A stretch of 27,834 nucleotides of DNA from positions 1-27,834 of the forward strand of contig JALNXD010000040.1 of assembly GCA_023230565.1 (NCBI GenBank), given 5' to 3'. This document shows positions 23,001-27,834 of this stretch, piece by piece. The translations under genes were made by a program, and so were the position numbers. Position 1 is the first letter of the stretch. Each line of letters starts with the position of its first letter. The notes under the pieces are model-generated. The model had not been told where the DNA came from, did no database searches, and was given only the letters and a program-made list of their open reading frames with translations. The DNA is from Syntrophales bacterium. GTDB lineage: Bacteria; Desulfobacterota; Syntrophia; Syntrophales; UBA2210.

Positions 23001-23700
23001 AGTAGAAGAAATCAATGTTTCATACGGCCCTGTGCAGGTTCTTGAAAGGGTAGGTTTTTCAGTTGGGGAAGGAGAGTGCGTTGCATTGCTCGGATCGAAT
23101 GGAGCCGGGAAAACAACGGCACTAAAGGCAATTTCCGGATTACTGCAAGTTGGCTCCGGGAGCATTTCCTTCCTTAATAATTCCATCAATCATTTGAAAC
23201 CCGGTGAAAGAGTCCGGGCCGGCCTTATTCAGGTACCGGAGGGAGGAAGTGTCTTTCCCTACATGACAGTATGGGAGAACCTTCTAATGGGTGCCTCAGG
23301 GCAGAAGGAAGCATGGAAGATACGAAATCGGTCAGCGGATAGAGTGACCAGGATGTTTCCTATACTTAAAGATCGAAAGAACTCTCAGGCCCGCCTCTTG
23401 AGCGGAGGGGAGAGACAAATGCTGGTATTGGCAAGAGGGTTGATGGCTCTTCCCAAACTTCTCATGGTGGACGAACCTTCCTTGGGACTGGCTCCGAAGA
23501 TATTGCTTGAAATCTTTAATGCCCTGAGGATTCTGCGAAAAGAAGGGGTCACTATTTTACTGGCCGAGCAGAATGTGCAGCTGGCGCTCCAGCTTGCCGA
23601 TCGAGGATATGTTCTTGAGAACGGCAAAGTAGTGATGGAGAATTCCAGTCGAGAGCTTCTGGAAAGCGATCATATCCGCAAGGCCTATTTAGGGCTTTAA
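22993..23700 (+). CDS. LivF-type ABC ATPase, unit 3
   Basis: 235 residues with a TTG start inside the end of the preceding gene; GGGGAG stands just before it. Walker A G-S-N-G-A-G-K-T-T, signature L-L-S-G-G-E-R-Q-M, Walker B L-L-M-V-D-E-P-S-L-G-L-A-P and switch A-E-Q-N are canonical. It ends Y-L-G-L and completes unit 3. The CoA-transferase genes follow after 23 bases, so they probably share this transcript. Confidence 0.92.
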   Translation: MLKVEEINVSYGPVQVLERVGFSVGEGECVALLGSNGAGKTTALKAISGLLQVGSGSISFLNNSINHLKPGERVRAGLIQVPEGGSVFPYMTVWENLLMGASGQKEAWKIRNRSADRVTRMFPILKDRKNSQARLLSGGERQMLVLARGLMALPKLLMVDEPSLGLAPKILLEIFNALRILRKEGVTILLAEQNVQLALQLADRGYVLENGKVVMENSSRELLESDHIRKAYLGL

Positions 23701-23723
23701 AAAAGAAGGAGGGGTTGAATCTG

Positions 23724-25079
23724 ATGACCGAGGATTATTTCAGCTTTACCGACAAGATATTTGACCGATCTGGAAATTTTGAAAAGCCGGAAGCCCTGGA
23801 GGGCATCCGGGTTCTGGATCTGGCACACGTCATTTTTGGTCCTGTCATTTCCAAGTGGCTGGCGCTGTACGGGGCCGAAGTTATAAAGGTCGAGGAACCC
23901 GAAGAAGGAGATCCGTGGAGGACTGCAAGTTACTGGGCCAAATACTGGAAGGATTCGGCGCCTTTTTTTCAATCTTTCAATCCTAATAAATATTATGTGG
24001 GAGTTGACCTGAAAAAGCAGAAGGGCAAAGAACTGATTCTGGAACTGGCGAAAAAATCCGATGTTGTGGTCGAAAATTTTCGGGCGGGGCTCGTTGAGGC
24101 CTGGGGTATCGGTTACACGACGGTGAGCAAGATTAATCCAAGGGTGATTTACATCAGCTGTTCCGGATACGGGCAATGGGGCCCCTTGAGATTTTTCCCG
24201 AGCTGGGATCTGATAGCCCAATCCATGTCCGGTGTGGCCAGACTTACGGGTTTTGGAGGGAATGAAACCTATAAGCTGCCGGACTATTATGGAGATTTCT
24301 ATCCTGGACTGATTGGAGCCATAAGTGTTTTGGCGGCTCTTAATCACAGAGAAAAAACAGGGGAAGGGCAGTTTATAGACATGACCCAGACGGAAACGCT
24401 GATGAGGATGATGCATAACTGGTTCTACATGGAATTAGCGGGGGAGGATCTGAAGAATACCGGAAATGTCGATCCGTCAATGGCGCCCTCGGGCATATTC
24501 AAAACCAGGGACGAAAAATTCGTGGCCATCGCCATTGCCACTGATGAGCAGTTTATGGCCTTGATGAATGCGATGGACAGAAAGGATCTGATGACTGATA
24601 CACGATTCATGGAAAGCTCAATGCGGCTCAAAGAAGACAATGCAGACCGGATCTGTGCGATATTGGAAGAGTGGGTGCATTCAAAAACGGAGTCCGAGAT
24701 CATCGAATCGGCGAAGGAGAAAGGATTCGCCGCAGCGCCTGTTATGGATGATTTACGTATGTTTAATGATGAGTGGCGGAGGGAGCGGGGGAGTCTGGTA
24801 CATTTTGAAGATGATATGTATGGAAAGGGAACCTGGCCGGGCACAGGGGTGGCACTGCAAAAGACTCCTGAAAGGTTCAAAAGTTTGTCAAGACCTGTCG
24901 GATATCATAATCACTATATTTTTCAGACCCTCCTGGGATTGTCAAAAGAGGAACTCACAAAATTGGAAAAAGATCATGTCATCGGATATTGGGGAAATCG
25001 GGTGGGTCAAAAGCCTCCCGATTATTACGACATGGAAAAGGACCCCATATTCAATTTTGAACGGGGTGAGCGGAGATGA
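23724..25079 (+). CDS. Family III CoA-transferase (CaiB/BaiF), first subunit
   Basis: About 451 residues of the CoA-transferase III fold, which moves CoA between carboxylates without ATP. Markers: L-E-G-I-R-V-L-D-L-A-H-V-I-F-G-P near the start, Y-G-A-E-V-I-K-V-E-E-P-E-E-G-D-P, D-V-V-V-E-N-F-R-A-G and Y-I-S-C-S-G-Y-G-Q-W-G-P. The catalytic aspartate of the family is present (Asp162 in S-W-D-L-I-A-Q-S-M-S-G). AAGGAGGGG places the start at ATG 23724 rather than TTG 23715. It overlaps a second family III gene by four bases, so a two-subunit enzyme of the benzylsuccinate CoA-transferase (BbsEF) style is likely; the substrate is not known. Confidence 0.92.
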   Translation: MTEDYFSFTDKIFDRSGNFEKPEALEGIRVLDLAHVIFGPVISKWLALYGAEVIKVEEPEEGDPWRTASYWAKYWKDSAPFFQSFNPNKYYVGVDLKKQKGKELILELAKKSDVVVENFRAGLVEAWGIGYTTVSKINPRVIYISCSGYGQWGPLRFFPSWDLIAQSMSGVARLTGFGGNETYKLPDYYGDFYPGLIGAISVLAALNHREKTGEGQFIDMTQTETLMRMMHNWFYMELAGEDLKNTGNVDPSMAPSGIFKTRDEKFVAIAIATDEQFMALMNAMDRKDLMTDTRFMESSMRLKEDNADRICAILEEWVHSKTESEIIESAKEKGFAAAPVMDDLRMFNDEWRRERGSLVHFEDDMYGKGTWPGTGVALQKTPERFKSLSRPVGYHNHYIFQTLLGLSKEELTKLEKDHVIGYWGNRVGQKPPDYYDMEKDPIFNFERGERR

Positions 25080-26425
25080 AAGAAGAAACAAAAAAAACTC
25101 AGGCATATTCGAGACATCTCATTAGCAAAGAGGCTTCAGAACATCTTGACAATTTCAATGCGCTTTTGAGCGAGATGATGGCATCGGCGGAAGGTAAGCC
25201 GGAGGCCCTTAACGGCGTTACGGTTGTTGAAGTCGGCCAAGCCAATTACCCCGGGATAATAAGCTCGTGCATGCTGGCAGAGTTTGGCGCCGAGGTTATC
25301 AAAGTCGAACCTCCGGAAGGAGATCCGGCAAGGAAAATAAGTCAATATGGGGTCAATGTCAATGGAGACGGGATCCCCTTTTTGATGGAGAGCCGTAATA
25401 AAAATTTTATCACATTAGACCTTAAGACTGAAAAAGGACGCGCAAATTTTAAAAAACTGATCGGTAAGGCGGATGTCCTCATCGATGCCATGAGGCCGGG
25501 ATTTATGGATGAATTAGGGATCGGTTACAGGCAGTTGCATCAGATGCATGCCGGTTTGATATATCTGGCCATTTCGCCTTACGGTCATTTTACAAAAAAA
25601 GGCAAGGAGTTTCGTAACATTCCCGATACGGATCTGACTGCTCAGGCCGAGGCGGGATATCCCGCATTGATTGGAGATCCGGAGAAACCGGAACCCCGCA
25701 ATTATCCGCTGAAAGCTGGAGTGTGGGCGGCTGCTTATATGAGCGCGGGATTAGCAGTAGCCGGTACCCTTACAGCACTCTTTTTTAAACAGCGAACCGG
25801 TGAAGGGCAGATGGTAGATGTTCCGACGTATGATGCAATATCGACATGGCAGGGATTTTCCCACGTGTGGGGGTTTACCTTTGAAATGCCCAGGGTCAGG
25901 GTAGGAAACTTTGATTGGTGCCTTTTTCCTTACGGCTATTATGAAACCCAAGATGGCTATGTGTCTGTGGCAGCGGCGGCGGATGCGGACTTCCGGGGGC
26001 TGCTCAAACTCCTTGGACGATGGGATCTGGAAAACGACTGGCGGTTTTTATATGACCGGATTACAGATAACGTCGAAAAGCTTAAGGAACTGGAGGCTGA
26101 AATAAAAAAGAAATTAGCCAAAATTAAAAGCAGGGAACTTGTAAAAAAAGCGCTCGATTATAGTTCGAAAGCAGCAAAAGATCCTATTCGCGGGAAGGGG
26201 TTTCCTATTATTGTTGAAACGTTGCTGCCGAGGCAGGTCCTGGAAGAAGACCACTGGAAGATTCGAAACGCTTTCGTAAAAGTTGATGTTGAAAAAGATG
26301 GAACCCTGCAATATCCGTCTTCGGTACCCAAAATGTCGGTATCTCCCCCTCGAGTCAAGAAAATCAACTGTGGCATAGGGGTTGATAATGAAAAAATATA
26401 TACTAAATATGGTCTTGATAAATGA
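25076..26425 (+). CDS. Family III CoA-transferase (CaiB/BaiF), second subunit
   Basis: 449 residues, ATGA overlap with the preceding gene. Features: L-N-G-V-T-V-V-E-V-G-Q-A-N-Y-P-G, F-G-A-E-V-I-K-V-E-P-P-E-G-D-P-A-R, D-V-L-I-D-A-M-R-P-G and Y-L-A-I-S-P-Y-G-H-F. The aspartate at the catalytic position is kept here too (Asp186 in D-T-D-L-T-A-Q-A-E-A-G). A lysine-rich helical stretch lies near residues 320-360. Overlap and similar size point to a heteromer with the first subunit. Relatives handle benzylsuccinate, carnitine, bile acids and other acids; the gene context cannot choose between them. Confidence 0.92.
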   Translation: MKEETKKTQAYSRHLISKEASEHLDNFNALLSEMMASAEGKPEALNGVTVVEVGQANYPGIISSCMLAEFGAEVIKVEPPEGDPARKISQYGVNVNGDGIPFLMESRNKNFITLDLKTEKGRANFKKLIGKADVLIDAMRPGFMDELGIGYRQLHQMHAGLIYLAISPYGHFTKKGKEFRNIPDTDLTAQAEAGYPALIGDPEKPEPRNYPLKAGVWAAAYMSAGLAVAGTLTALFFKQRTGEGQMVDVPTYDAISTWQGFSHVWGFTFEMPRVRVGNFDWCLFPYGYYETQDGYVSVAAAADADFRGLLKLLGRWDLENDWRFLYDRITDNVEKLKELEAEIKKKLAKIKSRELVKKALDYSSKAAKDPIRGKGFPIIVETLLPRQVLEEDHWKIRNAFVKVDVEKDGTLQYPSSVPKMSVSPPRVKKINCGIGVDNEKIYTKYGLDK

Positions 26426-26585
26426 AAACAAAAAATCAGAAATCTAAATATTTTTAACGGCTTTTATGCTGTTTTCAACACTTCGTTGTCCGTCCGCAAA
26501 CAGAAACATCAGTTCTGTTCCGTATTTGCATTGTTGTCGCGTTATTTCTTTGAAAATAAAAAATACTGCCGAAAAGGAGAACGCA

Positions 26586-27389
26586 ATGAACTTCAAGGAA
26601 ATTATCTATAACGTCCAGGATTCAACGGCTGTTATTACGCTGAATCGCCCTGAGAGAATGAATGCGTTGACAATGGTTACCCATGATGAGCTTGAACAGG
26701 CAATCAACGAGGCAAATAAAGATGACAATGTAAGAGTGCTTGTAGTCACAGGTGCGGGGCCTGGATTTTGTTCGGGAGATGACGTGCAGGATGTATTTTT
26801 AAATCCTGAGGAGACTTCAATGAAATCCAGAGAAGCTCGACTTGAATTTTTACAGGGGGGGCATTTGCCGGGAGGGGCTCACCCGTTTTTGGAAATAAAT
26901 AAACCCTCTATTGCCGCTGTAAACGGTGCGGCTGTTGGTTATGGATGCGATCTTGCACTCATGTGCAGCATGAGAATCGCATCGGAAAAGGCTCGATTTG
27001 GAGAAGTGTTTCTCCGTGTGGGGCTGATACCTGATGAGGCATTGATCGTGCTGCCAAAACTCGTCGGTACTGCCAAAGCCTATGAAATGATTCTTACCAC
27101 TGATATCATCAAAGCCGAGGATGCCGAAAAAATCGGCCTTGTAAACAAAGTGGTCCCTCATGAGCAACTGATGGATGCAACAATGGAATTAGCCGCAAAA
27201 ATAGCCGGTAAACCTCCCATCTCAGTAAGGCTGGCCATGGAGGGAATCCGTCGCGGCTTGAACTGGAAGATGAAAGAGTTCATGGAATGGCAATCGCAGG
27301 CATTTACATTCTGTATGGAAACAGAGGACCACAGGGAGGGTTCAAAAGCATTCCTGGAAAAACGCCAGCCGGTTTTTAAGGGAAAATAA
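26586..27389 (+). CDS. Enoyl-CoA hydratase/isomerase family protein, PaaG-like
   Basis: About 267 residues of the crotonase fold. F-C-S-G-D-D-V gives the first oxyanion segment and A-V-G-Y-G-C-D the second. Neither catalytic glutamate of a hydratase is present: Asp122 and Phe142 occupy those sites. The pattern A-R-F-G-E-V-F-L-R-V-G-L-I-P-D-E resembles the isomerase or ring-modifying side of the family (PaaG-like) rather than crotonase. AAGGAG directly before ATG 26586 sets the start; the open frame upstream to 26466 is not protein-like. A 160-base gap separates it from the CoA-transferases, so it may have its own promoter. Confidence 0.9.
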   Translation: MNFKEIIYNVQDSTAVITLNRPERMNALTMVTHDELEQAINEANKDDNVRVLVVTGAGPGFCSGDDVQDVFLNPEETSMKSREARLEFLQGGHLPGGAHPFLEINKPSIAAVNGAAVGYGCDLALMCSMRIASEKARFGEVFLRVGLIPDEALIVLPKLVGTAKAYEMILTTDIIKAEDAEKIGLVNKVVPHEQLMDATMELAAKIAGKPPISVRLAMEGIRRGLNWKMKEFMEWQSQAFTFCMETEDHREGSKAFLEKRQPVFKGK

Positions 27390-27433
27390 TTTGGCGATTC
27401 AATTTGCTGAGCTCGGGGAGATGCCGGAGAGGA

Positions 27434-27469
27434 AAAATAAAAACCTCCCGTTCGGGAGGTTTTTATTTT
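27434..27469. terminator. Bidirectional intrinsic terminator
   Basis: AAAATAAAAACCTCCCG (27434-27450) pairs perfectly with CGGGAGGTTTTTATTTT (27453-27469) around a tiny loop. The T-rich and A-rich arms let it work in both directions: for the + strand gene cluster and for the rRNA operon arriving on the - strand. It lies nine bases beyond the 5S rRNA end. Confidence 0.92.
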
Positions 27470-27477
27470 ATTCTATT

Positions 27478-27591
27478 TTCGGCAGCGTCCTACTCTCCCA
27501 CATGTGAACATGCAGTACCATCGGCGCTGGAGAGCTTTACTTCCGTGTTCGGGATGGGAACGGGTGTTTCCTCTCCGCTATAGCCACCGAA
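27478..27591 (-). rRNA. rrf: 5S ribosomal RNA
   Basis: On the minus strand the RNA starts TCGGTGGCTATAGCGGAGAG and continues with the conserved CCCGTTCCCATCCCGAACAC and GATGGTACTGCA segments. It ends GAGTAGGACGCTGCCG, whose end pairs with the start (CGGTGGC/GCTGCCG). It is complete at about 114 bases; the ends are good to a few bases. Confidence 0.97.
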
Positions 27592-27656
27592 AAACCGTAT
27601 TAAAATTACGACAACTACATACCGTAATAGAAGAAAAAAAATAATTCAAATATTAT

Positions 27657-27834
<178 letters not shown>

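Noticed and set aside
26466..26585. 40-residue upstream extension of the last crotonase-fold gene
   Set aside because: The extension is Cys/Arg-rich and unlike the family start; AAGGAG directly precedes ATG 26586.
27592..27656. tRNA gene between 5S and 23S rRNA
   Set aside because: The spacer is only about 65 bases and shows no cloverleaf or TPsiC-like sequence.

Overview
The window looks like part of a mesophilic, anaerobic bacterial chromosome. The best guess is a sulfate-reducing or syntrophic Desulfobacterota (deltaproteobacterium). This rests on moderate GC content, a sigma54 regulator with two PAS domains, an enoate-reductase-type Fe-S flavoprotein, family III CoA-transferases and several branched-chain-type (Liv/HAAT) ABC transporters linked to CoA chemistry. 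The taxonomic call is inference. All protein genes run on the + strand, apart from a transposase fragment at the left edge. An rRNA operon runs in from the right edge on the - strand.

Layout. (1) 1-107: end of an apparent IS3-like element that cuts into an acyl-CoA ligase; only the ligase C-terminal part remains (108-959). (2) 976-5950: a small ORF, then transporter unit 1 in the order binding protein, LivH, LivM, LivG, LivF. (3) 6044-9318: SDR dehydrogenase, small ORF, FadH/enoate-reductase-like flavoprotein and a small dimeric alpha-beta barrel protein. (4) 9375-15641: a TetR regulator, a palindromic operator candidate, transporter unit 2 (same five-gene order) and a crotonase-fold protein. 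(5) 15642-18579: a repeat-rich intergenic region, a PAS-PAS-AAA+ sigma54 activator whose DNA-binding helix is cut by an in-frame TGA, a very good -24/-12 promoter and a long structured leader. (6) 18580-27389: transporter unit 3 (same order), two overlapping family III CoA-transferase genes and a second crotonase-fold gene. (7) 27434-27834: a bidirectional terminator, 5S rRNA and the 3' end of 23S rRNA.

How the genes may work together. Three complete, clearly diverged uptake systems sit among ligase, CoA-transferase, enoyl-CoA hydratase/isomerase, SDR and flavin enoyl-reductase genes. The simplest reading is an island for uptake, CoA activation and ring or side-chain modification of carboxylic acids, possibly aromatic, alicyclic or unsaturated, rather than amino-acid uptake. 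Units 2 and 3 each have an adjacent regulator (TetR; sigma54 activator). In all three units the gap between the binding-protein gene and the first permease gene holds a strong RNA hairpin, which would suit high binding-protein and low permease output. The substrate cannot be named from sequence alone.

Three points deserve a direct check: the TGA inside the sigma54 activator's HTH, a one-base-short poly-A tract at the start of the first binding-protein gene, and the IS insertion in the ligase. The first two could be real inactivation, switching or assembly error.
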